A stretch of 64,000 nt of DNA. Origin: Deltaproteobacteria bacterium. GTDB taxonomy: Bacteria > Bdellovibrionota > FAC87 > UBA2466. The notes beneath the pieces were generated by a model. That model was not told the DNA's origin. It ran no database searches and worked only from the letters and a program-made list of their open reading frames with translations. This document shows, one piece after another, positions 1 to 8,860 of the stretch; positions within the stretch are counted from its first letter, which is position 1, and the number at the start of each line of letters is the position of its first letter. The translations under genes and the position numbers were made by a program. Location: assembly GCA_016196825.1 (NCBI GenBank), contig JACPWY010000024.1, positions 30,135 through 94,134 on the forward strand, read 5' to 3'.

Positions 1-327
1 CTGGAAGGTATCGATGAGACGCGTGACCTCACCGCGGGCATCGCGAATCGGCTTTCCGGCTTCAACGCACAGCATCTCCGCAAATTCGGTCTGGCGCTGC
101 TGAAAACGTTTTACGCAATGCTCGAGAATTTGTTTTCGCTTAAAGGCCGGAAGTTGGCGCATGGCCTCTTGCGCCGAGACTGCGGCCGCGATGGCAGCAT
201 CGATCACTTGTGCCGTGGCCCGGGTCACGGTCGCGACCGTTTGGTAAGAATATTTGTCGGTGACCTCAAGGCGTGGACCCTCATCTATGGGTCGGTTCCC
301 AAGATAGAGCGGGTAATGCTTCTTCAT
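1..327 (-). CDS. Aldehyde dehydrogenase, N-terminal part (gene runs off the window edge)
   Basis: The reverse strand is open from an ATG at 327-325 to the window edge, giving 109 codons without a stop. The translation starts MKKHYPLYLGNRPIDEG and later contains CVEAGKPIRDARGEVTRLI. This matches the N-terminal cofactor-binding region of NAD(P)-dependent aldehyde dehydrogenases, where a conserved E-x-GKP-x-x-x-(A/S)-R-x-E-V motif lies on the first long helices. The catalytic Cys and Glu would lie outside the window. The gene is head-to-head with tilS, and its ATG overlaps the longest possible tilS start at a shared CATG. No Shine-Dalgarno is seen. TATAGCAT, about 10 nt upstream on this strand, could be a -10 box giving a very short leader. 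The substrate cannot be told from this part. Confidence 0.8.
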   Translation of the reverse strand, partial: MKKHYPLYLGNRPIDEGPRLEVTDKYSYQTVATVTRATAQVIDAAIAAAVSAQEAMRQLPAFKRKQILEHCVKRFQQRQTEFAEMLCVEAGKPIRDARGEVTRLIDTFQ

Positions 328-1513
328 GGGGGAGATGCTATACCGGCGTTTCATGAGAGACAAATTGGCGAGACAACTCGAGAGGCTGGCGCCGGGGTGG
401 CGAGAGGGTGGGCTTGTTATCGCCTGTTCGGGTGGGGTCGATTCGATGGCGCTTCTTCACGCTTTCGATGCGTTGGGAGGGCACGCAGTGGTGGCTCACT
501 TTCACCATGGCCTGCGGGGTGACGAGGCTGATGGAGATGCGGCTCTTGTCGAGAAAGTGGCGAAAAGGGTGGGGTGGGACTTTGTGCGCGGGGAACGCGC
601 AGGGAGTGCCACATCGGAATCGGCGCTTCGGCGTGAGCGCCGAAAGTTCCTGCGGGAGGTCCGGCGGGACTCAGGGGCGAAATTCATTCTGACCGCCCAC
701 CATTTTGACGACAACCTCGAGACCGTTCTGATGAGGCTTGTGCGCGGTACGGGGCTTAAGGGTCTGGGGGCGATGAGGCCGAAGCTGGGACCGTGGCTGA
801 AGCCTCTTTTGGACGTGAGTCGCAGCGAGATTGAGGCTTATGCTCGGACCCACGGCGTGATTTTTCGGGAAGATGCGACCAATCGAGAGGGAATCTATTT
901 CCGTAATCGGGTGAGGCAACGCTTGATTCCGATCGTGCGCGAGCTGGCCGACGAATTTGGCGGAGCTGAGGGGCTTCGAGAACGGCTGACGGGCCTTCTC
1001 GCGGACGTCCGGTGGGCTGGCCGTGAGCTGAAGAGAAAGAGTCTGAGGCTTGAGAAGAAAATCGTGACTCGCTCAGAGTTTTTCTATCGACTGGATCGCA
1101 CGGAGCTCGATCGAGCTCCCGGCGTGGTTCGCAGAGCCTTGGTGCTTCGTTTGTTGGGTGAGCTCACTGACGGAGAATTTTCCCGCCGCGACATCGACCG
1201 CGTCCTTTCTGTCGGCGGTGGGGCGGTGAGAGGCAATATTCTGGCGAGTGGCTCGATGGGGTTTCTGTATCTTCAAAACGGGGATCAGCGGGAGCGACTG
1301 CGGGTTTGGGAACTGGGGGGGGGGAGCATCAGGCCAGGTGATCGATTGAAGGGGAGCGGGAAGAAGGTGAGTCGGTTTCTTCAAGAGCTTCGGATCCCGC
1401 GGCTTGAGCGGCGGCTCGTCCAGATCCGGCGGGATGAGGCCACGAGTGATGTGATTGGGATGCGTCTGAGTGATATCTCTAATGCGCCATATAAAGAATT
1501 GAATTTCCCATAA
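326..1513 (+). CDS. tilS: tRNA(Ile)-lysidine synthetase
   Basis: TilS attaches lysine to C34 of the CAU-anticodon tRNA-Ile in the cytoplasm, switching it from AUG to AUA decoding. The N-terminal PP-loop SGGVDS is at residues 35-40. It is followed by the HHxDDNxETVLMRLxRGTGLxGL signature (AHHFDDNLETVLMRL) and the FRNRVRQRLIP segment, all diagnostic of the family. At up to 395 aa it is slightly shorter than E. coli TilS, with a weakly conserved C-terminal domain. Three in-frame ATGs (326, 335, 353) are possible. I list the longest, but 353 would leave room for a divergent promoter. GGGGGAG at 328-334 is too close to 335 and far from 353 to decide. ftsH follows after 93 nt, a common neighbourhood for tilS. 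Confidence 0.93.
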   Translation: MGEMLYRRFMRDKLARQLERLAPGWREGGLVIACSGGVDSMALLHAFDALGGHAVVAHFHHGLRGDEADGDAALVEKVAKRVGWDFVRGERAGSATSESALRRERRKFLREVRRDSGAKFILTAHHFDDNLETVLMRLVRGTGLKGLGAMRPKLGPWLKPLLDVSRSEIEAYARTHGVIFREDATNREGIYFRNRVRQRLIPIVRELADEFGGAEGLRERLTGLLADVRWAGRELKRKSLRLEKKIVTRSEFFYRLDRTELDRAPGVVRRALVLRLLGELTDGEFSRRDIDRVLSVGGGAVRGNILASGSMGFLYLQNGDQRERLRVWELGGGSIRPGDRLKGSGKKVSRFLQELRIPRLERRLVQIRRDEATSDVIGMRLSDISNAPYKELNFP

Positions 1514-1570
1514 CTTATCGCTAGTCGCTGTGGGTGTTTCCGGGCACTCGGCGGGCCTAATGATTTGGGG

Positions 1571-1600
1571 TGTTTCGACCGATGAGTCTTTGTCGAAACA
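1571..1600 (+). promoter_or_regulatory. Hairpin in the ftsH leader, just before the start codon
   Basis: TGTTTCGAC (1571-1579) and GTCGAAACA (1592-1600) form a perfect 9-bp stem with a 12-nt loop. The stem ends 6 nt before the ftsH ATG, and no Shine-Dalgarno is visible between them. A hairpin at the ribosome entry site of a heat-shock protease suggests translational control such as an RNA thermometer. That role is inference. Confidence 0.5.
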
Positions 1601-1606
1601 AATCCT

Positions 1607-3517
1607 ATGAAATCATCTCAAAAGACGGTTCTCGGGTGGTTGGCGTTAACGGTGATGGCCCTGATTCTCTTTCACTCGGCTCGCGCTCCGATGCCGATGG
1701 CGAGAATCCCATTCAACAAATTTATCGAGCACGTGAAGCTCGGCCACATCGATAATGTGACGTTTCGCAACCACGGCCACATCGAAGGAAAATACGCCGC
1801 TGGTTTTGAAAATGGCGCGGCCTTTGAGACGGTCGGCGACACCACGAGCGAATTCTACGTGAAGCTTCTGAACGAGAAGGGCCTTGTGCCCAACTACGAT
1901 ATCGATGACGAGAACACAGGGCTCTCCCACATTTTGCTTTCGCTCGCACCGATGCTCATCATCTTTGCGGTCCTGCTGTTCTTTTTGCGCCAGATTCAGG
2001 TGAGCGGTGGCAAGGCCATGCAATTCGGGCGCTCACGGGCCAAGCTCTTGACCGAGGGCCACACCAAAGTCACCTTCAACGATGTCGCCGGTTGCGATGA
2101 GGCGAAGGAAGAATTGAAGGAGATAGTCGATTTCCTGCGCGACCCGAAAAAATTTACACGCCTGGGTGGCCGAATCCCGAAGGGTGTGCTTCTTGTGGGA
2201 AGCCCGGGGACTGGAAAGACTTTGCTTGCGAAGGCAGTCGCTGGAGAAGCAGTGGTCCCATTCTTTAGCATTAGCGGTTCTGATTTCGTCGAGATGTTTG
2301 TCGGCGTGGGAGCCTCTCGTGTGCGGGATCTCTTTGAGCAGGGAAAGAAGCACGCTCCTTGTATTATCTTTATTGATGAGATCGATGCGGTGGGGCGCCA
2401 ACGTGGCGCAGGCCTGGGCGGCGGGCACGATGAACGTGAGCAGACGCTGAATCAGCTTCTAGTCGAGATGGATGGATTTGATTCGAAAGAGGGTGTGATC
2501 CTGGTTGCCGCGACCAACCGCCCTGACGTCCTCGATCCGGCTCTTTTGCGCCCCGGACGCTTTGACCGCAATGTCGTCGTGTCGAAGCCCGATGTGAGAG
2601 GCCGCGAAGGAATTTTAAAGGTGCACGTTCGCAAGATCCCGCTGGCGAAAGATGTGGATCTCACAGTGGTCGCGCGCGGCACCCCTGGATTTTCGGGGGC
2701 CGACCTCCAGAATCTGGTGAACGAAGCGGCGCTGCTCGCGGCTCGCAAGAATTTAAGTGTGGTGAGCCATCACGAAATGGAACAGGCCAAAGACAAGGTG
2801 CTCATGGGGACCGAGCGCAAGTCGATGTTCATCGGGGCCGAGGAGAAGCGGGCCGTGGCTTACCACGAATCGGGCCACACGATCGTCGGAAAGTTCTTGA
2901 AGCAAATCGATCCCATTCACAAGGTGACTATTATTCCGCGTGGGATGGCGCTGGGCTTGACCCAGACGTTGCCCAGTGAGGATCGGCTGACGCTGTCAAA
3001 GGAAAAGGCCGAGAACATGATCGCCTTCCTGATGGGCGGCTGCATCGCTGAGAGCATTGTGCTGGGACAGCAGACCACCGGTGCCGGGAATGACATTGAG
3101 CGGGCTACGGATCTAGCGCGTAGGATGGTCTGTGAGTGGGGCATGAGCGAGGCGATTGGCCCTGTCGCGATTGCGAAGAAGGAAGAGAACGTCTTTTTGG
3201 GCCGTGAGATTAGCCAATCGTTGACCGTGAGCCAGAGGACCGCGGAAATTGTCGACAGTGAGATTCATCGCATTATTACGACAAACTACAATCGAGCTGT
3301 TCAGATATTGAAAACGAATATCGATATCTTGCATCGCATGTCGGCAGCACTTCTAGAGCGCGAGACGCTCGACATGCAAGAAATCGAGATGGTGGTACAG
3401 GGTAAGACACTACCGCCGTTTGAGCCGGCGAAGCCGGTCGTCGGTGCGGATGCCGTGAAGCCTGTCGAAGTGCCCGTCGTGAATCCCTTCCCAAAGACTA
3501 ATACTGAAGTGGCGTAG
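1607..3517 (+). CDS. ftsH: ATP-dependent zinc metalloprotease FtsH
   Basis: Membrane-anchored AAA+ protease that degrades misassembled membrane proteins and regulatory substrates. Two N-terminal transmembrane segments (about residues 8-24 and 107-127) flank a periplasmic domain. Then come Walker A GSPGTGKT (198-205), Walker [10 protein letters not shown] (252-260), pore loop FVG (231-233), the second region of homology ending in RPGRFDR, and the zinc site HESGH (420-424). The third zinc ligand lies in the [10 protein letters not shown] segment. The 636-aa length is normal, with a Pro/Val-rich C-terminal tail. The start is fixed: an in-frame TGA at 1583 leaves only ATG 1607. It follows tilS. 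folP, which lies between ftsH and glmM in E. coli, is absent here. Confidence 0.97.
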   Translation: MKSSQKTVLGWLALTVMALILFHSARAPMPMARIPFNKFIEHVKLGHIDNVTFRNHGHIEGKYAAGFENGAAFETVGDTTSEFYVKLLNEKGLVPNYDIDDENTGLSHILLSLAPMLIIFAVLLFFLRQIQVSGGKAMQFGRSRAKLLTEGHTKVTFNDVAGCDEAKEELKEIVDFLRDPKKFTRLGGRIPKGVLLVGSPGTGKTLLAKAVAGEAVVPFFSISGSDFVEMFVGVGASRVRDLFEQGKKHAPCIIFIDEIDAVGRQRGAGLGGGHDEREQTLNQLLVEMDGFDSKEGVILVAATNRPDVLDPALLRPGRFDRNVVVSKPDVRGREGILKVHVRKIPLAKDVDLTVVARGTPGFSGADLQNLVNEAALLAARKNLSVVSHHEMEQAKDKVLMGTERKSMFIGAEEKRAVAYHESGHTIVGKFLKQIDPIHKVTIIPRGMALGLTQTLPSEDRLTLSKEKAENMIAFLMGGCIAESIVLGQQTTGAGNDIERATDLARRMVCEWGMSEAIGPVAIAKKEENVFLGREISQSLTVSQRTAEIVDSEIHRIITTNYNRAVQILKTNIDILHRMSAALLERETLDMQEIEMVVQGKTLPPFEPAKPVVGADAVKPVEVPVVNPFPKTNTEVA

Positions 3518-3534
3518 CCTGGGTTTCTGAGCCC

Positions 3535-4902
3535 TCAATTTGTTATGCGGCCCTGTGCATCGAACTCGAGAGTTTCACCCTTTTCCTTCCACACCGTAAC
3601 CCCCTGAGTATTATAGAGTTCCGTCTTCTCCATGAGACGAGCCGTCTTCGGCACCCCCGAGGGGTGAAAACCCCATCCGGATCCTAAAGAGGCGGGGATT
3701 CCACCAAACACCTCAAACGTGGCCGAGGCAAAATGACCCAACTGCGCCAATCCGTTGGGGTAAAAGGTTATGTATCTATTATCCTCACCCCACACCTTAA
3801 GCATAAACACCTTCCCACCCAATGTTGAGTGACAGAGCACGACAGGAGCAAGATTCTCGGAGTGTTCAAGAACAGCGATTCGGCCCGTGTCGAAAAGCCT
3901 GAACTGGTTCCCTGTTTGAATTTCCAGTTCGCAGTTTTCATATTGTAAAACCGAAAAAGACCGACCGGCGATGCCCCCCGAGACCTTCTGATTCTCATCC
4001 ACAAAAAGTGGCATACCCACAAGCTGCCGGGAACCCGTGACAAGTTCCAGTTCTACGGGAGCCGTCAGAGATCCAGTTAATTGCGCGATCTTTCCGCTAG
4101 GATGGAACCAAACCATTCCTGAACCAGAAAACGATAGCGTTTTTCCCTGAATCACAAACGGCTTTGCCAGCTCAGAAGGATAGAAAAAATAGCCCGCCCT
4201 GACCTGCCCGTTTTCATAGGTGATGGAGCTCAAGAGATACCCCTGAAAATTGAGATAACCGACTGGAAAACGAATACGTTGCAGCAGCAACGAGTATTCA
4301 AATACCGTGGGATCCCCGAACTCCTTGGCGGCTAGTAGGCTATTAAAATAACGCACCCGAATGGAATTCTTGTGAGATTCCAGGACCTCGCGATAGAGAA
4401 TCTCGTGGACCATGAGCCCAGCGCGATGAGAAGGGGTCATATCGTCCCAAAGATCCTTACTGACCGTGTACCGCTTTTCCTCAGGGAACTGAGGAATCAG
4501 TTGAATGGCAACCTGTTCGACCGCGCACCCCTTTGGCAGCGCGATGTGCTCACTGTCGGGAACATCGATCAAGGTCGTATTCGGGATAAACAAAGCCTCG
4601 TTCATAAACGTCCCCAACTGATCGAGATACATTTTTCTGCGGATTGGGTCGACCGACATCCGCTCAACTAAGTGTTGGGCAATCACCGTCGGTGCCTCCG
4701 ACTCCTCCTGGATTAAATGAAATCCGTAACGAGTTTCTCCTTCGTAGTAATCCAATAGGAAGGTACCCGGCATCGCGGTACCCTTCGGACACACCAAAAC
4801 GTCTCCGCCATTGCCGACATCTTGACCGTCCTGAAACTCTGGGAGCTCGATTGCGGCCAGTCGTATAGCGAAAAGTAAGGGGATTAGAAATAGAGGCTTC
4901 AT
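3535..4902 (-). CDS. Secreted protein of unknown function with MORN-like strand repeats
   Basis: The start ATG has a GGAG about 9 nt upstream and is followed by a Sec signal peptide (MKPLFLIPLLFAIRLAAIE). Near the mature N-terminus is GNGGDVLVCPKG, a motif common in predicted secreted proteins of Bdellovibrio-like bacteria. MVHEILYRE resembles a partial HE-type helix, but no complete zinc motif is present. The C-terminal half has repeats with aromatic-PxG spacing (WFHPSGKI, TFYPNGLA, GFHPSGVP) that resemble MORN-type hairpins. The ATG overlaps the TIGR02147 regulator stop by 4 bp (ATGA), so the pair is translationally coupled. It is probably periplasmic or surface exposed, and no enzyme function can be assigned. 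Confidence 0.8.
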   Translation of the reverse strand: MKPLFLIPLLFAIRLAAIELPEFQDGQDVGNGGDVLVCPKGTAMPGTFLLDYYEGETRYGFHLIQEESEAPTVIAQHLVERMSVDPIRRKMYLDQLGTFMNEALFIPNTTLIDVPDSEHIALPKGCAVEQVAIQLIPQFPEEKRYTVSKDLWDDMTPSHRAGLMVHEILYREVLESHKNSIRVRYFNSLLAAKEFGDPTVFEYSLLLQRIRFPVGYLNFQGYLLSSITYENGQVRAGYFFYPSELAKPFVIQGKTLSFSGSGMVWFHPSGKIAQLTGSLTAPVELELVTGSRQLVGMPLFVDENQKVSGGIAGRSFSVLQYENCELEIQTGNQFRLFDTGRIAVLEHSENLAPVVLCHSTLGGKVFMLKVWGEDNRYITFYPNGLAQLGHFASATFEVFGGIPASLGSGWGFHPSGVPKTARLMEKTELYNTQGVTVWKEKGETLEFDAQGRITN

Positions 4903-5696
4903 GTTCCATTTTCTCCAGGTGATAGGTTAAAGAACTGAATCGCACAGCAATAAAGGCGCTCTTTGCGAGACTTCTCGCTGATCGTTTTGATCTCTTCGAG
5001 GCAACGATCGATCTTTTCTCGGACTAACGCCATGCCGTGCCTGTCCACCGCCAAGATCAGGGAGCGCAGATACCGCTCATCCAGACTTTGCCGATGCACG
5101 CTGTCGTGGGCCTTGGCGATGATTTGAGAATGAAAACGTCGAATAGAAGAGGAGCTGATGCCACTTTCGACTCGGTTCGAACGTGTTACCGCCACGAGCG
5201 TTGTTCCCATCTGGGTAAGGAGACCGGCATTGATGAGGCGCCCGATCGCAGGGCGGACGAAAGACCGTTTGAGACCTAGTGCATTTGCAATCCATTTATC
5301 TTCATTCTTGAAACCCGACAACTGAACAAGCTCTAGAAGCGCCAGGTGGTACCAATCTGAGATCGAACTGAAACTGCGAAGGGAAATGCCATGTTCAGTA
5401 CACAACAGGGATTGCAGGGTCTTCTTGGCTTGAATCCGGCCACGTGCGCTACGTGCGTGAGCACTCATCGTGAGGGTAAAGAAGTATTCCGCCTCCGAGC
5501 CACTCAGACCCAAGACCTCGGCGATTCGCCGAGCGTTGGCCTCCGAGAGTCCTGCCCCCCGGTTGAGAATCGCGCTGAGCCTTCCGGGCGACAGGTTGAG
5601 ATCTCTGGCAAAGCTTCGCAGCGAGTAACTCTCGTTTCGAAGCGTGCGCATCTCAAACTCTCGCTTGAGGAAATCTCGGAATGTGATTTCCAGCAT
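4899..5696 (-). CDS. TIGR02147 family regulator (DUF4423), helix-turn-helix
   Basis: The N-terminus has an XRE-like helix-turn-helix (YSLRSFARDLNLSPGRLSAILN, roughly residues 24-45, then GLSEANARRIAEVLGLS). It is followed by the DUF4423 region with SISDWYHLALLELVQL and a winged-helix segment AIGRLINAGLLTQM. This architecture is typical of the TIGR02147 family, abundant in Fibrobacter and Bdellovibrio. It is presumed to be a cytoplasmic DNA-binding protein. It is the first gene of a two-gene leftward operon with the secreted protein at 3535-4902, overlapping it by ATGA, so it probably controls that gene and itself. The 246-nt gap to cdaA carries both divergent promoters, and I could not assign boxes confidently. 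Confidence 0.85.
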   Translation of the reverse strand: MLEITFRDFLKREFEMRTLRNESYSLRSFARDLNLSPGRLSAILNRGAGLSEANARRIAEVLGLSGSEAEYFFTLTMSAHARSARGRIQAKKTLQSLLCTEHGISLRSFSSISDWYHLALLELVQLSGFKNEDKWIANALGLKRSFVRPAIGRLINAGLLTQMGTTLVAVTRSNRVESGISSSSIRRFHSQIIAKAHDSVHRQSLDERYLRSLILAVDRHGMALVREKIDRCLEEIKTISEKSRKERLYCCAIQFFNLSPGENGT

Positions 5697-5942
5697 CCAA
5701 GAATTCTTTCATAGGATTTTTTTCCGGACAATCGTTTGCGGAACATAATGTTTCTCGAGTTAAGACTCTTCGCGTCATGCTGAGGCGCCTAATTCACACC
5801 GGCCTCGGGAGTGGCCCGAATGGGACAACCAAATCTCCGCAGCAGACAGGACCCGCATAACCACATGCGCAACAAGTATTTCCCTCCTTACTCCGATATA
5901 ACTTCTGGAGTCCCCTAAGCCTAAAGCAAGGATGCGCATGGC

Positions 5943-6779
5943 ATGTTAGGTCAATTTCTTCAAAATTTGCGCGAGATAGTGCGGTGGCACGATCTGGTGG
6001 ATATCCTGATCGTGAGCTTCATTATCTATCGTGTGCTGCTTCTGATCCGGGGCACGCGCGCGGTGCAGATGCTGACGGGCTTTGGCATCGTGCTGATTCT
6101 GTATTACGCGTCAGAGCGGCTTGGATTTCACACACTGCACACGATCCTGATCGAGTTTTTCAATAACTTCATTTTGATTATTATCATCGTGTTTCAGGAG
6201 GAGATCCGTAAGGCGTTGGCGCAGGTGGGGCGCAATCCGTTCTTTACGAGTACGAACACGATTGAGGAGGTGGCTATTGTAGAGGAGCTCTGTACTGCGG
6301 CCGTTGTGCTTGCGCGGGGTCGGATTGGTGCGCTGATTGTCATCGAGCGAGAGACGGGGCTGAAAAATTACATCGAGGCGGGGACGGCACTGGATGCGAA
6401 GGTGACGAGCGATCTTATCGTCAGCATTTTTCACCCTGATTCGCCCATCCACGATGGCGCGATCATCATTCGCAATGCACGGATCTCGTCGGCTGGGTGC
6501 CTTTTGCCGATCTCTCGAGACCCGGCCATCCAAAAGGAATTTGGCACACGCCACCGGGCCGCGTTGGGACTGACCCATGAGACCGATGCTGTGGTGATCG
6601 TCGTCTCCGAAGAGCGGGGTGAAATCAGTCTGGCTCACCACGGTACGATGGTGCGCGATCTGGACGGTGCGAAATTGCGGACACAGTTGCTGAATGTTTT
6701 GGGACTGAGAAAGTATGAGGCGCGTTACCAGGAGGAACTCCAACGCTCACGCGAGCGGGAGGAGAACCATGCACCTTAG
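5943..6779 (+). CDS. cdaA: Diadenylate cyclase CdaA (c-di-AMP synthase)
   Basis: Makes cyclic di-AMP from two ATP at the inner membrane. Three transmembrane helices lie in the first 90 residues. The DisA_N (DAC) domain follows with the catalytic DGA (171-173, in HDGAIII) and RHR (203-205, in TRHRAALG) motifs. At 278 aa it has the normal CdaA size. The order cdaA-cdaR-glmM is the conserved c-di-AMP operon, in which CdaR and GlmM regulate CdaA. It is the first gene of a rightward run reaching tsaE. Its stop overlaps the cdaR start by 11 bp. Confidence 0.95.
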   Translation: MLGQFLQNLREIVRWHDLVDILIVSFIIYRVLLLIRGTRAVQMLTGFGIVLILYYASERLGFHTLHTILIEFFNNFILIIIIVFQEEIRKALAQVGRNPFFTSTNTIEEVAIVEELCTAAVVLARGRIGALIVIERETGLKNYIEAGTALDAKVTSDLIVSIFHPDSPIHDGAIIIRNARISSAGCLLPISRDPAIQKEFGTRHRAALGLTHETDAVVIVVSEERGEISLAHHGTMVRDLDGAKLRTQLLNVLGLRKYEARYQEELQRSREREENHAP

Positions 6780-7485
6780 AGCCAATTCAATAATTGGTTT
6801 CTGGTGCGCGCGGATGCAGGAAGAACGCGGCAACATTCAGCTCAGCGAGAGCCTAGCGTTGAAAGCTGTCGGCCTACTATTAGCTCTGATTCTTTGGGTA
6901 ACGATTCTGGGCTTTAAGCGAGAGGAGCTTAAGAAAGCCGTTAAACTCGAGCCTCTTTTGCCCCCCGGAATGATGATCACCAACAAAGTCCCATCGAGCA
7001 TTCTCTTCACCTTCACAGGGCCACGCGTTTTGCTCAAAGACATCGAACGCAGGCTCCAGCCTATTCGTCCCGACCTTCGGCGTACACGAGACACGACCAT
7101 CGGTTTCTCGATCAGCGAGGACCTTCTCGGCGAATTGCCCAGTGGAATTCGCGTGGTGGGGTTCTACCCGCCCAACATCCTGATTCGGCTCGAAGAGCTG
7201 GTGGAAAAGAAGATCAAGGTTCACCCGACGATCACGGGCGTTTTGCCGGTGGGGTACCGCCTTGGAAAGGTAGTCTCGACCCCCGATTCGGTGAAGGTCC
7301 TGGGGCCCAAAAGTCTTATAGAATCGACCACTAGCTTGGGAACCGCCCCCATCGACATTAGCAGTCTGAAGGGTAGCAAGCAGATCGATGTTGAGGTAGA
7401 TATAGACACAGAGCAGGGGGTTCAGCTGACTCAGGAACGTGTTGTCCAGGTTAAGGTGAATATCAATCCATCCTCGCCGAGGTAG
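6769..7485 (+). CDS. cdaR: CdaR, YbbR-domain regulator of CdaA
   Basis: A membrane protein with one N-terminal helix ([19 protein letters not shown]) and extracytoplasmic YbbR repeats, seen in [21 protein letters not shown] and the [15 protein letters not shown] strands. In other bacteria CdaR binds CdaA and modulates c-di-AMP synthesis. I use the ATG at 6769 because GGGAGGAG lies immediately upstream at good spacing. A longer in-frame start at 6715 would add 18 residues with no ribosome site. At 238 aa it is shorter than Firmicutes CdaR (usually four YbbR repeats), suggesting about two repeats. It is followed after 2 nt by glmM. Confidence 0.9.
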   Translation: MHLRANSIIGFWCARMQEERGNIQLSESLALKAVGLLLALILWVTILGFKREELKKAVKLEPLLPPGMMITNKVPSSILFTFTGPRVLLKDIERRLQPIRPDLRRTRDTTIGFSISEDLLGELPSGIRVVGFYPPNILIRLEELVEKKIKVHPTITGVLPVGYRLGKVVSTPDSVKVLGPKSLIESTTSLGTAPIDISSLKGSKQIDVEVDIDTEQGVQLTQERVVQVKVNINPSSPR

Positions 7486-7487
7486 AA

Positions 7488-8852
7488 ATGGGAAAACTGT
7501 TCGGAACCGACGGCATTCGGGGTATCGCAAACCAGCCCCCCATGACATCGGAATTGGCGATGGCCATCGGTCGCGCTACGGCCTATCTGTTTTGCCAAAA
7601 TGATGCGCGTGGATTTCCGAAAAATACGAAAGTTGTGATCGGTAAGGACACGCGTTTGTCGGGTTACATGCTCGAGAATGCGCTCGCGGCCGGTTTCTGC
7701 TCGATGGGAGTGAAGGTTTTTCTGGTGGGCCCGCTCCCCACGCCAGGCATTGCTTTTATTACGCGCAGCATGCGCGCCGATGCGGGCGTGGTGATCTCGG
7801 CGAGCCACAATCCCTATCAATACAATGGCATTAAGATTTTCGATCGCCACGGTTTCAAACTCCCCGATCAAAAAGAAGAGGAGATCGAGGCGATATTGAG
7901 CTCGGAGACTCTTGAGAAGTTTCGCCCGACGATGGAGTTTGTGGGGCGTGCGACCCGTATCGACGACGCCATCGGCCGGTACATCGTCTATATCAAGGAT
8001 ACCTTTCCTCAGGAATTGACTCTCGATGGAATCCGGATCGTGCTCGATGCGGCGAACGGGGCGGCCTACAAGATTGCGCCGATTGTGTTTGAGGAACTGG
8101 GCGCTGAGGTCTTTACGATCCACAACACACCCAACGGCCGTAACATCAATGACCAGTGTGGGGCGGTCTATCCGCAGTCGATGTGCAAAGCTGTGCATGA
8201 GCACCGCGCCGAGATTGGAATTGCGCTCGATGGCGATGGCGATCGCGTGACGTTGAGTGATGAGAATGGCGAAATAGTGGATGGCGATCAGATCATGGCG
8301 ATCTGTGCGCTTAATATGCTCGCCAACGATGAATTAAAAGAGCGAACGCTGGTCGCGACCCCCATGAGCAACATGGGGCTTGAGGTCGCGATTCGAAAGG
8401 CCGGCGGCAAGGTGATCCGAGCGCCGGTGGGCGATCGGTATATAGTCGAAACGATGCGCAAGCATTCCTTGAACCTGGGTGGCGAGCAGTCCGGCCATAT
8501 CGTTTTTCTAGACCACAACACAACTGGCGATGCGCTCATCGCGGCACTCAAAGTGCTTGCGATTATGAAACGCACGGGGCGGCCATTGTCGGAACTCAAG
8601 CGGCAGATGGTGCAGTACCCACAGGTCCTTGAGAATGTCTTCGTTCGCAATAAGGAGGACTTTGCTCAGTACCCGAAGATCGTTCAGACCATTAAGCGAG
8701 TGGAGAACGCGCTCGGTGAGGGTGGACGGGTCGTCGTGCGGTACTCGGGCACTGAGCCATTGGCGCGGGTGATGGTCGAGGGTGAAGACTTCCAGCAGAT
8801 CCAACGCTATGTTGAGGAGATCGCTCACTCCATCCGCGCCCAGCTGGGCTAG
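7488..8852 (+). CDS. glmM: Phosphoglucosamine mutase
   Basis: Interconverts glucosamine-6-phosphate and glucosamine-1-phosphate for UDP-GlcNAc, peptidoglycan and lipopolysaccharide synthesis. It has the phosphoserine loop ISASHNP (103-109, catalytic Ser106), the metal site DGDGDR, the sugar-binding loop GGEQSGHI and the phosphate-binding [12 protein letters not shown] near the C-terminus. The 454-aa length is normal. It is embedded in the c-di-AMP operon, consistent with the known CdaA-GlmM interaction. nnr follows after 8 nt. Confidence 0.97.
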   Translation: MGKLFGTDGIRGIANQPPMTSELAMAIGRATAYLFCQNDARGFPKNTKVVIGKDTRLSGYMLENALAAGFCSMGVKVFLVGPLPTPGIAFITRSMRADAGVVISASHNPYQYNGIKIFDRHGFKLPDQKEEEIEAILSSETLEKFRPTMEFVGRATRIDDAIGRYIVYIKDTFPQELTLDGIRIVLDAANGAAYKIAPIVFEELGAEVFTIHNTPNGRNINDQCGAVYPQSMCKAVHEHRAEIGIALDGDGDRVTLSDENGEIVDGDQIMAICALNMLANDELKERTLVATPMSNMGLEVAIRKAGGKVIRAPVGDRYIVETMRKHSLNLGGEQSGHIVFLDHNTTGDALIAALKVLAIMKRTGRPLSELKRQMVQYPQVLENVFVRNKEDFAQYPKIVQTIKRVENALGEGGRVVVRYSGTEPLARVMVEGEDFQQIQRYVEEIAHSIRAQLG

Positions 8853-8860
8853 CACTGACA

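Noticed and set aside
7431..8204. 257-codon - strand frame across cdaR and glmM
   Set aside because: It is antisense to conserved genes with clear motifs and has no ribosome site.
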